Of a stretch of 64,000 nt of DNA, positions 45,183 through 54,256 are shown piece after piece. A model generated the notes under the pieces. The model ran no database searches, had not been told where the DNA came from, and saw nothing but the letters and a program-made list of their open reading frames with translations. Each line of letters begins with the position of its first letter. Positions within the stretch are counted from its first letter, which is position 1. The position numbers and the translations under genes were made by a program. This DNA is from Lachnospiraceae bacterium (GTDB lineage: Bacteria > Bacillota > Clostridia > Lachnospirales > Lachnospiraceae): positions 1-64,000 of the forward strand of contig JAGAMF010000010.1 in assembly GCA_017624855.1 (NCBI GenBank), written 5' to 3'.

Positions 45183-45871
45183 GATATTCTCCTCGCTATA
45201 TATCCAATCTCGTCCTTGTCTATCCGAATGACAAAAGGAAACCTGTCATACTGAATACACATCCAAAAATCCGCCGTGGGAAAAACCTCTCTCTGCGCTT
45301 CATCAAAGAAATGCTTGCCACCGGTAAACTGTAATTCTTCCGCTCTCTCTTTTATATCGGTTAATTCGTTGCCTTCTAAAATACTTTTGATGTACTCTGC
45401 ACACAGTTCGTCTTCCAAAGCTTGTGTTACGCCGTTGTTTCCCATGCAGACCAAAGAAACCACTTCGGGATTTTTACTTTTAATGTACTCGGCAACCGCC
45501 CTTGCATTCACAAGACTTCCCGTAATGATTTCACTTGCTCCCACGGCGTTCACAATACCCTGGGTGCCTGCGCTTGTGGTATGAATAATGGTTTTTCCTT
45601 CCACCTGTTCACGACTTACAGAAGAAGGCGAATTGCCATAGTCAAAACCTTCGCACATTTTGCCGCGACGCTCGCCTACCAAAAGACTGTTGTCCAAGGT
45701 ATCTTTTAATCGAAAGGCTTCCTCAATTGTGCCTACGGGACGGATTTCTTTTACTCCCATGTCATACAGGTAACATTCCAAGGAAAAAGCACGGAATACA
45801 TCAATGATAACCGTTAAGCCCTCTGCCTTTTTTGCGCCTTCTATATAGTGTAAAATATTGATTCTGGTCAT
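45179..45871 (-). CDS. comB: ComB-family 2-phosphosulfolactate phosphatase-like protein
   Basis: 230 residues. Family marks are VIIDVFRAFSLECYL near 22, VGERRG near 65, and HTTSAGTQGI near 98. ComB removes phosphate from 2-phosphosulfolactate in coenzyme M synthesis in methanogens and in sulfolactate synthesis in Bacillus. Many Firmicutes have isolated ComB homologues with no comA nearby, as here, so the true substrate is uncertain. AAAGGAG precedes the ATG. It overlaps the 68-residue gene by four bases. A structured region lies upstream (45971-46154). Confidence 0.82.
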   Translation of the reverse strand: MTRINILHYIEGAKKAEGLTVIIDVFRAFSLECYLYDMGVKEIRPVGTIEEAFRLKDTLDNSLLVGERRGKMCEGFDYGNSPSSVSREQVEGKTIIHTTSAGTQGIVNAVGASEIITGSLVNARAVAEYIKSKNPEVVSLVCMGNNGVTQALEDELCAEYIKSILEGNELTDIKERAEELQFTGGKHFFDEAQREVFPTADFWMCIQYDRFPFVIRIDKDEIGYIARRIS

Positions 45872-45906
45872 GGAAAATACTCCTTTGATTGAACTGCAAA
45901 CTTCTT

Positions 45907-45952
45907 AAATCTATCTTCTGTGTCGATATTTGTCGATGAAATCTATCTTCTG
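45907..45952. repeat. Paired 14-bp direct repeats upstream of comB
   Basis: AAATCTATCTTCTG occurs at 45907-45920 and again at 45939-45952, exactly. Between them is a second short direct repeat, TGTCGAT at 45921 and 45931. The spacing (32 bp, three helix turns) suits a regulator binding one face. Confidence 0.65.
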
Positions 45953-45970
45953 CTGCTCACATATTACTGA

Positions 45971-46154
45971 TATAATAAAGCCGGTAGTTTTTCTACCGGC
46001 AATCGTGTTACAGGGCTCACATTTGTATTTACATTTTGTCAGTAAGGCTACATAAACAAAAAACCCTCCCTGTACTTTGGACGGTGTAGGGAAGGTTTTT
46101 TCCAACACGAGGCCAACCACTCTGTGGCGATTGCCTTTTTATGATTATATTATA
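45971..46154. ncRNA. Candidate structured RNA locus with promoters on both strands
   Basis: Arms GGCAATCG (45998-46005) and CGATTGCC (46128-46135) pair, extended by CGTGTT/AACACG (46004-46009 with 46104-46109), with a side hairpin CCAC-TCT-GTGG (46117-46127). A 14-bp internal hairpin (46062-46075 with 46084-46097) has T-runs on both strands. TACAGGG (46009-46015) can instead pair with CCCTGTA (46068-46074). Plus strand: extended -10 TGATATAAT ending at 45976 and a terminal TTTTT at 46136-46140. Minus strand: TTGTAA-16-TATAAT (46149-46176) and a terminator-like GCCGGTAG/CTACCGGC (45980-46000). The known family, if any, was not recognised. A short mobile palindrome is an alternative. Confidence 0.5.
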
Positions 46155-46206
46155 ACAAAGATTATAAACATTACAAGAATTTTTTTCATCGACAACATTT
46201 TCCCTT

Positions 46207-46719
46207 TTACAATGTAATCATGTACATCTGTGCAGGTTTTCCTTCTGCCTCAAATTCCCGTTCCGCAACACCGCCGTTTTTTACAATGGTTTTTACGGAG
46301 GCAATATTATCCTTAAAAGTTGCCATATGCAATTCCGTCATTCCTGCATTCCTTGCTACATCTTTTAACTGTCGAAGCATCTCAGTGGCATAGCCTTTTC
46401 TTCGCTCCGAAGGGCGCACACTGTAACCGCTGTTGCCAAAATCCTGTAAGAAATCATTTAGTGTATGACGCAAATCAATGATGCCTACGATTCTTCCTTC
46501 TTCATTCACCGCAAAGAAAGTATCCGTTACCACCCAGGCAGGATTCACCGTCTCAGGCGATGTATTGTTGCTCACAGACACCAACCATTCCTCATAAGAA
46601 TCCATTTGATCTAAAAGCTCACTGCCGTTTATTTCCGTATCACCGTATTCAAAATGTTCTCTTTTATATTCCAGCGCAGCCTCCTTCATTTCGGCCGTGG
46701 GACACACCAATTGTATCAT
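46207..46719 (-). CDS. GNAT-family acetyltransferase
   Basis: 170 residues. VRPSERRKGYATEMLRQL near 100 is the acetyl-CoA loop; an N-terminal EYKREHFEYGDTEINGS segment resembles GNATs annotated as predicted acetyltransferases in Firmicutes. The start follows AGGAGA. Substrate unknown. Confidence 0.88.
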   Translation of the reverse strand: MIQLVCPTAEMKEAALEYKREHFEYGDTEINGSELLDQMDSYEEWLVSVSNNTSPETVNPAWVVTDTFFAVNEEGRIVGIIDLRHTLNDFLQDFGNSGYSVRPSERRKGYATEMLRQLKDVARNAGMTELHMATFKDNIASVKTIVKNGGVAEREFEAEGKPAQMYMITL

Positions 46720-46731
46720 CTTAGTATTCTC

Positions 46732-47403
46732 CTACCATTTTTTCAACAACACCGCAGGTTCTGATTCACTGCCCGCCAAAACAGATTCACTGCCGCGGTT
46801 CTTCTTTCGTATTTTTCCGTCACAATATTGATAAGTTTGCGTTCCTTCCTTACCGATTGCGCCGTACGGATTATACGAAACTTTTGTGGCACATTGAATT
46901 CGAAGTTCCCGTTCTGTGCTCACAATATCCTTCGGATGATAAACAAACAATTCTTCTCGATCTTTAAAAGTAATAATCAGCAGTTCACCGTCGAAATGAA
47001 TGTTTTTTATTTTATGGTCGTTCTCATAAGGTGCTTCAAAAGATTCGCCATACACATATAAACTGCATCGTCCAAAATGCACCGGAAACTCTACCGACGC
47101 AAGCTTCATACCTAACACATCTGCCACATATTCTTCCCCTTCATGTACCGCTTCAAAATATGTTTTGGTAAGTTCTATATTTTTACCCCGAAATTTCAGT
47201 TGATACTTGTTGGAATTTTCTTCCACAATTCCCACAACTTCCGAACCCACACATATATGAAAAGGTGTAACCGGTCCAAAGCCGAAATCGCTCAAATGTC
47301 GCAATACGCGATGGCACTTAGGGCATCGCAGGGAATAATTGGCATATACCGTTTCTTTCATTTCCGTTTCGCAATATCTGCACTGTAAAACTTTTACTTC
47401 CAT
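46732..47403 (-). CDS. Zinc-ribbon protein of unknown function
   Basis: 223 residues. Residues 8-31 form a zinc ribbon (CRYC near 8, CPKC near 28). The rest is mainly beta-strand with no recognised signature. Soluble, no signal peptide. A weak ribosome site precedes the ATG. It lies between yvcK and a GNAT gene on the same strand with short gaps, so probably co-transcribed. Confidence 0.75.
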   Translation of the reverse strand: MEVKVLQCRYCETEMKETVYANYSLRCPKCHRVLRHLSDFGFGPVTPFHICVGSEVVGIVEENSNKYQLKFRGKNIELTKTYFEAVHEGEEYVADVLGMKLASVEFPVHFGRCSLYVYGESFEAPYENDHKIKNIHFDGELLIITFKDREELFVYHPKDIVSTERELRIQCATKVSYNPYGAIGKEGTQTYQYCDGKIRKKNRGSESVLAGSESEPAVLLKKW

Positions 47404-47428
47404 ATCTTTGTTGCCTCTGCCAAAAACA

Positions 47429-48382
47429 CTATTCCTTACTCAACAAATATCCAAATATATGCATGCCAAGCTTCAATACATTATGTCGAAGAAGATTATT
47501 TTTTACCGTAACATAGTCATCGCTGATTACCAGCTCCACCAGACTCTCTGTTTCTTCTCTGTCCAGTTCCACAGGATCCTTCTGCTCCAAGGATTCGTAG
47601 CGTTTTGCCATCTCTTTATCAATGGCACCGTCATTGGCGATTACCACATCAACCTTACGCTCACCCAGATATTTATTAATCAGGCAGATATGGTCAGACA
47701 CCTTAAAATCCTCCGTTTCCCCGGGCTGGGTCACCATATTGCAAACATACATAATCTTACCTTTGCTTCGGTCGATGGCCTCCACAATCTCTTCACAAAT
47801 CAGGTTCGGAATAATACTGGTAAAAAGGCTGCCCATGCTAAGCACAATCAAATCAGCCTCTTCCAAAGCTTTTACAGCTTCCTTGGTAGGTACGGGCTCT
47901 TCCTTATAAAAGACCCTCTTTACCGCATTGTGATTCTCTGTAATTTTATGCTCGCCTTCCACAATGCTGCCGTCGGCCATCTCTCCCATAAGCACCACAT
48001 TATCTTCCGTCAAAGGTACAACCTTCCCTTTTAGATTAAAAACCTTGCTGAGAGCCTCAATACCGTCTGACAGATTTCCCGTGATTTCGGAAGATGCAGT
48101 CAGGAGGAGATTACCTACCGTATGACCGTCCAAATCGCTGGTGGTATGGAAACGATAATTAAAAAGTTCCATAACCAAAGGCTCTGTCTCGGACAGAGCC
48201 ACCAATACTCTTCTTATGTCTCCAACCGCGGGAATACTGAATTCCTCACGCAAAACCCCTGTGCTTCTGCCGTCATCACAAACCGACACAATGGCAGTTA
48301 AATCCACGGGAAATTCTTTTAAACCGCGAAGCAGGGTGGACGAACCTGTTCCACCACCTAAAACCACTACTTTTCTTTTCAT
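47429..48382 (-). CDS. yvcK: YvcK/CofD-like protein (gluconeogenesis and morphology factor)
   Basis: 317 residues. VVLGGGTGSSTLLRGL near 5-20 and VSVCDDGRSTGVLREEF near 36-52 are the UDP-sugar binding marks of the YvcK family, which binds UDP-GlcNAc and supports cell shape during gluconeogenic growth. CofD (F420 synthesis) is related but no F420 gene is present. The ATG at 48382 follows GGAGG. Often linked to rapZ and whiA, which are not seen here; murI lies upstream instead. Confidence 0.92.
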   Translation of the reverse strand: MKRKVVVLGGGTGSSTLLRGLKEFPVDLTAIVSVCDDGRSTGVLREEFSIPAVGDIRRVLVALSETEPLVMELFNYRFHTTSDLDGHTVGNLLLTASSEITGNLSDGIEALSKVFNLKGKVVPLTEDNVVLMGEMADGSIVEGEHKITENHNAVKRVFYKEEPVPTKEAVKALEEADLIVLSMGSLFTSIIPNLICEEIVEAIDRSKGKIMYVCNMVTQPGETEDFKVSDHICLINKYLGERKVDVVIANDGAIDKEMAKRYESLEQKDPVELDREETESLVELVISDDYVTVKNNLLRHNVLKLGMHIFGYLLSKE

Positions 48383-48462
48383 GGAAACCTCCGTTTTGCT
48401 TTGCATCCGAATAATAGTTTTCGTTCAAATTCGTTTTATATGTATTAAATATCCTTTTTATT

Positions 48463-49272
48463 TTATTCCGGCAATTCCAATAACTTGCGGGAAAATTCCA
48501 GCATCTCATCCGTTCCCAGACTGTTATAAAAAACAACCTGCCCACCTTCTTCTTTATCGGAAAGCAATCCGCACTCTTCCAAACGCCTCTTGGTCTGCTT
48601 GGCGGTGCCGTAGCCACCGTCATAAATTACGGTATTGGGCAAAACCTGCTGTATGGTATTTTTAATCAAAGGATAGTGGGTACATCCCAATACCACAGCA
48701 TCGATTTCTTCTTTTTTAAAAACAGAAAATTTCTTTTCTAAATATTCAATCACTTTGTCGTCTTTCAGGTGACCGCTTTCAATCAGCTCCACCAATCCCG
48801 GACAAGGCACCTTAATAATATCCGCATCCTCTTCATACAGATGCATCATGTCACCGAATTTCTTCTGTTCCAAAGTAACCACAGTTGCCATAACCAATAC
48901 CCTGGAATGTTCCTTGGCCAATACCGCCGGTTTTAATGCAGGCTCAATACCGATAATGGGAATCTCCGGATAAAATTTCCGAAGAAGTCCTGCTGCCACA
49001 CTGGTAGCGGTATTGCAGGCAATTACAATAGCCTTCGCCCCTTCATCCAACAGAAAACGGGCATTTTTCATGGTTAAATCAATCAGTTCATGAGCGGGTT
49101 TGGTGCCGTAAGGCGCATAAGCCGAATCACCGTAATAGATAAAATCCTCTCCCGGCATCAGCTTAACCAACTCCCGAAGCACACTGATTCCACCCACGCC
49201 GGAATCCATAATCCCAATAGGGCGATTATCACATATTTTATTTTCAGAAAGAGTTACTTTCTTTGCATTCAT
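48463..49272 (-). CDS. murI: Glutamate racemase
   Basis: Makes D-glutamate for peptidoglycan. 269 residues with both catalytic Cys: ACNTAT near 88 and GCTHYPL near 200, plus GIMDSGVGG near 20 and YGDSAYAPYG near 47. Start follows a GTGAGG site. It could share a transcript with yvcK after an 80-base gap. A ~15-residue N-terminal extension precedes the core. Confidence 0.96.
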   Translation of the reverse strand: MNAKKVTLSENKICDNRPIGIMDSGVGGISVLRELVKLMPGEDFIYYGDSAYAPYGTKPAHELIDLTMKNARFLLDEGAKAIVIACNTATSVAAGLLRKFYPEIPIIGIEPALKPAVLAKEHSRVLVMATVVTLEQKKFGDMMHLYEEDADIIKVPCPGLVELIESGHLKDDKVIEYLEKKFSVFKKEEIDAVVLGCTHYPLIKNTIQQVLPNTVIYDGGYGTAKQTKRRLEECGLLSDKEEGGQVVFYNSLGTDEMLEFSRKLLELPE

Positions 49273-49490
49273 TTTAAAAGCCTCACTTGCCGTCTTCGTT
49301 TCATACTGCCACTTTTACTAAAATTCAATGTTTTAATCATATGCCTGTTTTTATTATTAAAATCACTTACTATGTTACCACATTCCCTTTAATTGTAAAA
49401 GAAATATATCGCATATATTTTTTTCTCTTTTTGAAATACTATGACTATCTTTTATTCCTTTTATGAATATAAAAATTGAATATAAAAATA

Positions 49491-49518
49491 TGGAGGTTGT
49501 TTTATGAACAAAAATTAA
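49491..49518 (+). other. Ribosome site plus a four-codon frame
   Basis: TGGAGG, then ATG AAC AAA AAT TAA seven bases later, running straight into the spoVG terminator region. It looks like the 5' end of a lost gene or a tiny leader frame. Nothing else convincing was seen in 49273-49490. Confidence 0.35.
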
Positions 49519-49541
49519 AAGGGGCACCAAACGGCACCCCC
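49517..49541 (-). terminator. spoVG terminator
   Basis: Minus strand GGGGTGCC / GGTGCCCC (eight pairs, two of them wobble) with loop GTTT, then TTTTAATTTTT. The wobbles mean it works only on this strand. Confidence 0.82.
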
Positions 49542-49554
49542 TTGTTTGTATTAA

Positions 49555-49833
49555 TTATGATACGGATTCTCTGTCAATTCCGACATACTCACGGTACTCT
49601 TTCAGAATAATCTCCTGAATATAGTCTCTCGTTTCCGTGTTAAGCGGATGAGCCACATCACGAAACTCATTTTCTCCGCTTTTTCTGCTGGGCATGGCTA
49701 TAGACAAGCCATTATCTCCTTCAATGATTTTAATATCATGTACAACAAACACATCATCTAAAGTAATTGATGCCACAGCTTTTAATTTACCATCACTCGG
49801 AATCTTTCTTACTCGTACATCGGTAACTGTCAT
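49555..49833 (-). CDS. spoVG: SpoVG regulatory protein
   Basis: 92-residue nucleic-acid-binding regulator. [11 protein letters not shown] at the N-terminus, [15 protein letters not shown] near 26 and [17 protein letters not shown] near 56 are near-universal SpoVG marks. In Bacillus it affects asymmetric septation; elsewhere it binds DNA or RNA. The ATG at 49833 follows AAGGAGG; the longer frame is not needed. Presence beside glgD is typical of Lachnospiraceae-like gene order (an inference from memory). Confidence 0.96.
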   Translation of the reverse strand: MTVTDVRVRKIPSDGKLKAVASITLDDVFVVHDIKIIEGDNGLSIAMPSRKSGENEFRDVAHPLNTETRDYIQEIILKEYREYVGIDRESVS

Positions 49834-49891
49834 GTTAATCCTCCTTCCCCCAAAGGACATAACTGTTCTTTACTACACAAACAATAAGTTA

Positions 49892-51010
49892 TTATACATC
49901 ATATCTCTCGTTCTTCTCTATCAGGACTTTAATCTCGCCTTCGCCCACATAGTATGAGTTGGCACGGATAGTATCACGGCTCTCTACAATGCAGTTCTCG
50001 ATATGCGTGTTATCACCGATATAAACATCGTTCAAAATAATGGAATTCTTAATGGTACAATTATTACCTACGAATACCTTTTTAAAGATAATGGAGTTCT
50101 CAACCTTACCATTAATGATACTACCGCTGGATACAAGGCTGTTCTTAACATCTGAGCCTACATTGTATTTTGCGGGAGCCAAATCGTCTACCTTTGAATA
50201 TACTGCAGGATATTCACGGAAGAAGAAGTTTCTTACATCCGGTTTTAAGAAGTCCATGTTTGTCTCATAGTAATCTTCCACTGAAGCAATATTCTTCCAG
50301 TAATCTTTCATCTTGTAACCGAAGATTCTCTTCATTCCCTTATAACGAATTAAAATATCCGCTACCAGGTCATGTCTTCCTTCTTCGGCTGATTTTTCAA
50401 TTAATTCGATTAAAAGTCTTCTTCTGATAACATAGATACCGCAAGAAACCGTATTGGATTTTGCAACAACGGGCTTCTCCTCGAATTCTTCAATGCGGCT
50501 TTCTTCATTCATCTTGATGACACCGTATCTGTCTACATTCATTCCTTCCGGCATGTCCTTGCAAACAACGGTAATATCAGCCTTCTTATCAATATGATAT
50601 TCAAGAACCTTGTTGTAATCCATCTTGTATACACAATCGCCAGATGCAATAACAACATAAGGCTCATGGCTGTTCTTTAAGAAATCAAGATTCTGATAAA
50701 TCGCATCGGCTGTACCGCGATACCAGTTGCTGTTATCTGCTGTCACAACAGGTGTGAATACATACAAACCGCCCTGCTTACGACCGAAGTCCCACCACTT
50801 GGAAGAACTCAAATGCTCATTTAAGCTGCGGGCATTGTACTGTGTTAAAACTGCCACACGCTGAATGTGAGAGTTAGACATATTACTCAATGCGAAGTCA
50901 ATACTTCTGTAGCTACCTGCTACGGGCATAGCGGAAATTGCTCTCTTCTGAGACAATTCACGCATTCTGTGGTTGTGGCCGCCGGCCAAAATAATTCCAA
51001 TCGCTCTCAT
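49892..51010 (-). CDS. glgD: GlgD subunit of glucose-1-phosphate adenylyltransferase
   Basis: 372 residues, second subunit of ADP-glucose pyrophosphorylase for glycogen. It shares the fold of GlgC, but the N-terminal signature is degenerate (LAGGHNHRMREL instead of the Gly-rich GxGxRL loop), as expected for GlgD, which modulates rather than catalyses. The C-terminal part is a left-handed beta-helix of hexapeptide repeats. Its start overlaps the glgC stop by one base. No glgA, glgB or glgP is in the window. Confidence 0.95.
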   Translation of the reverse strand: MRAIGIILAGGHNHRMRELSQKRAISAMPVAGSYRSIDFALSNMSNSHIQRVAVLTQYNARSLNEHLSSSKWWDFGRKQGGLYVFTPVVTADNSNWYRGTADAIYQNLDFLKNSHEPYVVIASGDCVYKMDYNKVLEYHIDKKADITVVCKDMPEGMNVDRYGVIKMNEESRIEEFEEKPVVAKSNTVSCGIYVIRRRLLIELIEKSAEEGRHDLVADILIRYKGMKRIFGYKMKDYWKNIASVEDYYETNMDFLKPDVRNFFFREYPAVYSKVDDLAPAKYNVGSDVKNSLVSSGSIINGKVENSIIFKKVFVGNNCTIKNSIILNDVYIGDNTHIENCIVESRDTIRANSYYVGEGEIKVLIEKNERYDV

Positions 51011-52281
51011 TATTCATCACCTGCCTTAATCAAAGTTTTTCCACTGCCAAGGTACATATCGGGATAATCGGCTACAGTAGTGTTTCCTGAAACCACTGAG
51101 TTCTTACCTACCGATACGCCGTTGGGCACCATTGTCTTTTCGCCAATGGTTACAAGGCCGTGATTATAAATGTGAGGCGCCGTATCGTTATCGATTTCTT
51201 CGCCGACACCAAGTTTTACATCGTTTCCGATAATAACGTTTTCTGCAATAATACCCTTGTTAATTTCACAATTCTTTCCGATGGTGGTATCGTTCATGAT
51301 AATCGAATCACGAACAACCGTACCTTCTTCAATGGTTACCCCACAACCAATGATGGAATTGTATACCTTTCCGCAAATTACGGAACCTTCTCCAATCAGA
51401 CATCTTTCTACCACACTGTCAGCCGACATATACTGAGGCGGTAACTTATCACTCTTGGTGTAAATCTTCCAGTAATCTTCATACAGGTTAAATACGGGAA
51501 CAATATCAATCAATTCCATATTTGCTTCCCAGTATGAATGCAATGTTCCTACATCCTTCCAATAACCGTTATATTCGTACGCATACAAAGGTGCTCCCTT
51601 TTCGTGGCAATACGGAATAATGTGTTTACCGAAGTCAAGGTTGGGCTGATCTGCCTTCGCAAGAAGAGCTTCCTTTAATGTCTTCCAGTTAAAAATATAA
51701 ATACCCATGGAAGCAAGGTTGCTTCTGGGATTTGCAGGTTTTTCTTCAAAATCTACAATCTTACGATTCTCGTCCGTAATAACGATACCGAATCTCTTTG
51801 CTTCTTCCAAAGGAACGGGCATAGCAGCCAATGTAACTTCAGCACCGTTCTGCTTATGAAAATCAAGCATTACCTCATAATCCATCTTGTAAATATGGTC
51901 TCCGGAAAGAATCAGAACATATTCAGGATTAAAGCTATCCATATAATCAATATTCTGATAAATAGCATTTGCAGTACCTGTATACCATTCACTGTTTGCA
52001 CTCTTCTCATAGGGAGGTAATACGGTTACACCACCAATATTGCGATCCAAATCCCAAGGAATACCAATACCGATATGTGTGTTCAGGCGGAGAGGCTGAT
52101 ACTGTGTCAATACACCTACCGTGTCAACGCCCGAATTAATGCAGTTACTTAACGGAAAGTCGATAATACGATATTTTCCACCAAAAGCTACTGCAGGTTT
52201 TGCTACTTTGGCTGTAAGGATTCCGAGACGGCTACCCTGTCCACCGGCAAGTAACATTGCAATCATTTCTTTCTTGATCAT
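51010..52281 (-). CDS. glgC: Glucose-1-phosphate adenylyltransferase catalytic subunit
   Basis: Makes ADP-glucose for glycogen. 423 residues. [11 protein letters not shown] near 10 is the nucleotide loop, GTANAIYQN near 105 and [11 protein letters not shown] near 190 line the substrate site, followed by hexapeptide repeats. The ATG at 52281 follows AAGGGGTG. It is expressed from a strong extended -10 promoter through a leader hairpin. Confidence 0.97.
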   Translation of the reverse strand: MIKKEMIAMLLAGGQGSRLGILTAKVAKPAVAFGGKYRIIDFPLSNCINSGVDTVGVLTQYQPLRLNTHIGIGIPWDLDRNIGGVTVLPPYEKSANSEWYTGTANAIYQNIDYMDSFNPEYVLILSGDHIYKMDYEVMLDFHKQNGAEVTLAAMPVPLEEAKRFGIVITDENRKIVDFEEKPANPRSNLASMGIYIFNWKTLKEALLAKADQPNLDFGKHIIPYCHEKGAPLYAYEYNGYWKDVGTLHSYWEANMELIDIVPVFNLYEDYWKIYTKSDKLPPQYMSADSVVERCLIGEGSVICGKVYNSIIGCGVTIEEGTVVRDSIIMNDTTIGKNCEINKGIIAENVIIGNDVKLGVGEEIDNDTAPHIYNHGLVTIGEKTMVPNGVSVGKNSVVSGNTTVADYPDMYLGSGKTLIKAGDE

Positions 52282-52334
52282 GTCTTCACCCCTTAGCTGT
52301 ATTTGTGTCATTTCTGCACTGAATTTTTATAACG

Positions 52335-52365
52335 AGAAAAGGACATCCCCAAATGTCTTCTTTTC
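52335..52365 (-). promoter_or_regulatory. Leader hairpin in front of glgC
   Basis: Minus strand AAAAGAAGACAT / ATGTCCTTTTC, imperfect, about 30 bases after the promoter and 55 before the start codon. T-rich after the stem; possible weak attenuator. Its sequence resembles the AAAGGACAT terminators at 2378 and 11699. Confidence 0.45.
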
Positions 52366-52395
52366 ATCATATGTAATCCCCGCATACACTTATGT

Positions 52396-52424
52396 ATTAT
52401 AACATGCCCAAAAATAAATGTGAA
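52396..52424 (-). promoter_or_regulatory. glgC promoter
   Basis: Minus strand TTCACA, 17-base spacer, TATAAT with extended TG (TGTTATAAT). Confidence 0.75.
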
Positions 52425-52582
52425 CCATTTGCACGAAAATAATCAGCAAAAATGCGTTTTTTTCTGTGTAATTTTAATAAAAATGACGGAAACCGCAACC
52501 ATTTTTTGTGTATTTTGTCAGTATTTGTCAAATTCTTTGGTTTTTTCTCTTTCCATATTTCACAAAAAGCATAAAAACGCTC

Positions 52583-52611
52583 TTGGTTTTTCGCCCCGGT
52601 AAGTGTATTAT
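52583..52611 (+). promoter_or_regulatory. murC promoter
   Basis: TTGGTT, 17-base spacer, TATTAT, 35 bases before the murC start. The gap 52282-52645 holds this, the divergent glgC promoter and the leader hairpin, and nothing else I can support. Confidence 0.6.
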
Positions 52612-52645
52612 AAAAGTTAACAATACTGAAAAAGAGGAAAATCTT

Positions 52646-54025
52646 ATGTATAAAATAGATTTTGACACTCCAATACATGTGCATTTTATCGGTATCGGCG
52701 GTATCAGCATGAGCGGCCTTGCCCAAGTGCTTTTATCCAGAGGTTTCACAGTCTCCGGTTCCGATAATTCCAAGTCTGCTCTGACGGACGAATTGATGAA
52801 CGCAGGAGCAACGATTTACATCGGTCAACGCGCTTCCAATATTTCCGAAGACATTGACCTTGTAGTCTATACCGCTGCAATTCACGAAGACAATCCGGAA
52901 TATGCGCGCTGCGTGGAATTGTCTCTTCCCATGATGTCGAGAGCATGTCTCTTGGGGCAGATGATGAAAAATTACAATAACGCCATCGCCATCAGCGGAA
53001 CCCACGGCAAAACCACCACATCTTCCATGGCATCCGAAATTCTCATGGCTGCGGATTTAGATCCCACCCTGTCCATCGGAGGCATTTTAAAAAGTATCGG
53101 CGGCAATATTCGTGTCGGACATTCGGATATCTTTTTAACGGAAGCTTGCGAATATACCAACAGCTTTTTAAACTTCTTCCCTAAAATAGGTATCATCTTA
53201 AATGTGGAAGAAGATCACTTGGACTTTTTTAAAGATATTCACGAAATACGGGAATCTTTCCATAAATTTGCAAAACTTATTCCCGGCGACGGTATTTTAT
53301 TCATCAATCATGATATTGAAGGAAGGGAAATCATCACCAAAGATTTGGATTGTCCCGTAAAAACCTTCGGTTTTACTTCGGACTGCGACTATTATGCTTC
53401 CGACTTAACGCTTGATGATAAGGGAAGTTATCATTTTACTTTCCATACACCGGAAGCAAAAACACAGGAAATTGTTTTGCAGGTTGTGGGAAAACATAAT
53501 GTATGCAATGCCCTGGCCGCTCTGGCTATGGCTGATTACTTAGACATTCCTCTTGAAATTGCAGCCCGCGGAATCCACGCCTTTACCGGTACGGTTCGGC
53601 GCTTTGAGTTTAAGGGCAGCATCGGCGGTGTCAATATTATTGATGACTACGCCCACCACCCCACCGAGATTGAGGCAACACTGGAAGCCGCCAAGAATTA
53701 CCCCCACGGGCGCTTATGGTGCGTATTCCAGCCTCACACCTATACCAGAACCAAGGCTTTTATGGATGATTTCGCCAAGGCGCTCTCCAAAGCCGAAAAT
53801 GTTATTTTAGCAGACATTTACGCTGCCAGAGAAACAGATACCTTAGGCATCAGCTCCAAAGATTTACAGAAAGCCATCAATAATTTAGGTGGAAAATGCT
53901 TCTATTTCCCCTCTTTTGATGAAATTGAAAATTTTTTATTGGAAAATTGTATCCCCGACGACCTGTTGATAACTATGGGGGCCGGAGATGTAGTAAAAAT
54001 CGGGGAAAAACTCCTCGGCAATTAA
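52646..54025 (+). CDS. murC: UDP-N-acetylmuramate-L-alanine ligase
   Basis: Adds L-alanine to UDP-MurNAc. 459 residues. HFIGIGGISMSGLA near 14 is the UDP-MurNAc loop, SGTHGKTTTSSM near 115 the P-loop, DDYAHHPTEI near 336 and HTYTRTKAF near 370 the central and C-terminal domain marks. The ATG at 52646 follows AGAGGAAA; the frame extends upstream but across the promoter. First gene after the change of strand. Confidence 0.97.
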   Translation: MYKIDFDTPIHVHFIGIGGISMSGLAQVLLSRGFTVSGSDNSKSALTDELMNAGATIYIGQRASNISEDIDLVVYTAAIHEDNPEYARCVELSLPMMSRACLLGQMMKNYNNAIAISGTHGKTTTSSMASEILMAADLDPTLSIGGILKSIGGNIRVGHSDIFLTEACEYTNSFLNFFPKIGIILNVEEDHLDFFKDIHEIRESFHKFAKLIPGDGILFINHDIEGREIITKDLDCPVKTFGFTSDCDYYASDLTLDDKGSYHFTFHTPEAKTQEIVLQVVGKHNVCNALAALAMADYLDIPLEIAARGIHAFTGTVRRFEFKGSIGGVNIIDDYAHHPTEIEATLEAAKNYPHGRLWCVFQPHTYTRTKAFMDDFAKALSKAENVILADIYAARETDTLGISSKDLQKAINNLGGKCFYFPSFDEIENFLLENCIPDDLLITMGAGDVVKIGEKLLGN

Positions 54026-54026
54026 C

Positions 54027-54189
54027 TTATCCACAATATCCACAGATTTTGAGCAAGTTTTCGTGCAACAAAATTTGTGGATATTTTTTGTAAACATAAC
54101 ATTTTTTACCTGCGCGATTTTCCGCGACATTCCGCATTTTTTGAAAGTTATGTGTACCAAATCAAGACAAGTTATCCACATTGTCCACC
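54027..54189. promoter_or_regulatory. DnaA-box cluster between murC and the dnaD-like gene
   Basis: Two perfect TTATCCACA boxes (54027-54035 and 54172-54180), two with one mismatch (ATATCCACA at 54036-54044, and TGTGGATAT on the other strand at 54076-54084) and a weaker TTGTCCACC at 54181-54189. An AT-rich stretch follows (54205-54260). Suggests DnaA binding. Confidence 0.6.
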
Positions 54190-54256
54190 ACCCCTGAAAC
54201 CCCCGATTTTTCTAGGTTTTTTATAAAATTTAGCTATTTCTTTTTTGAAATCTCTG

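Noticed and set aside
44976-45871. ComB as evidence of coenzyme M as the Hdr substrate
   Set aside because: No comA, comC, comDE or coenzyme B genes are present, and isolated ComB homologues are common in Firmicutes.
45911-46120. 69-codon minus-strand frame in the comB leader
   Set aside because: It runs through two hairpins and a promoter-like region and has no ribosome site; RNA structure explains the segment better.
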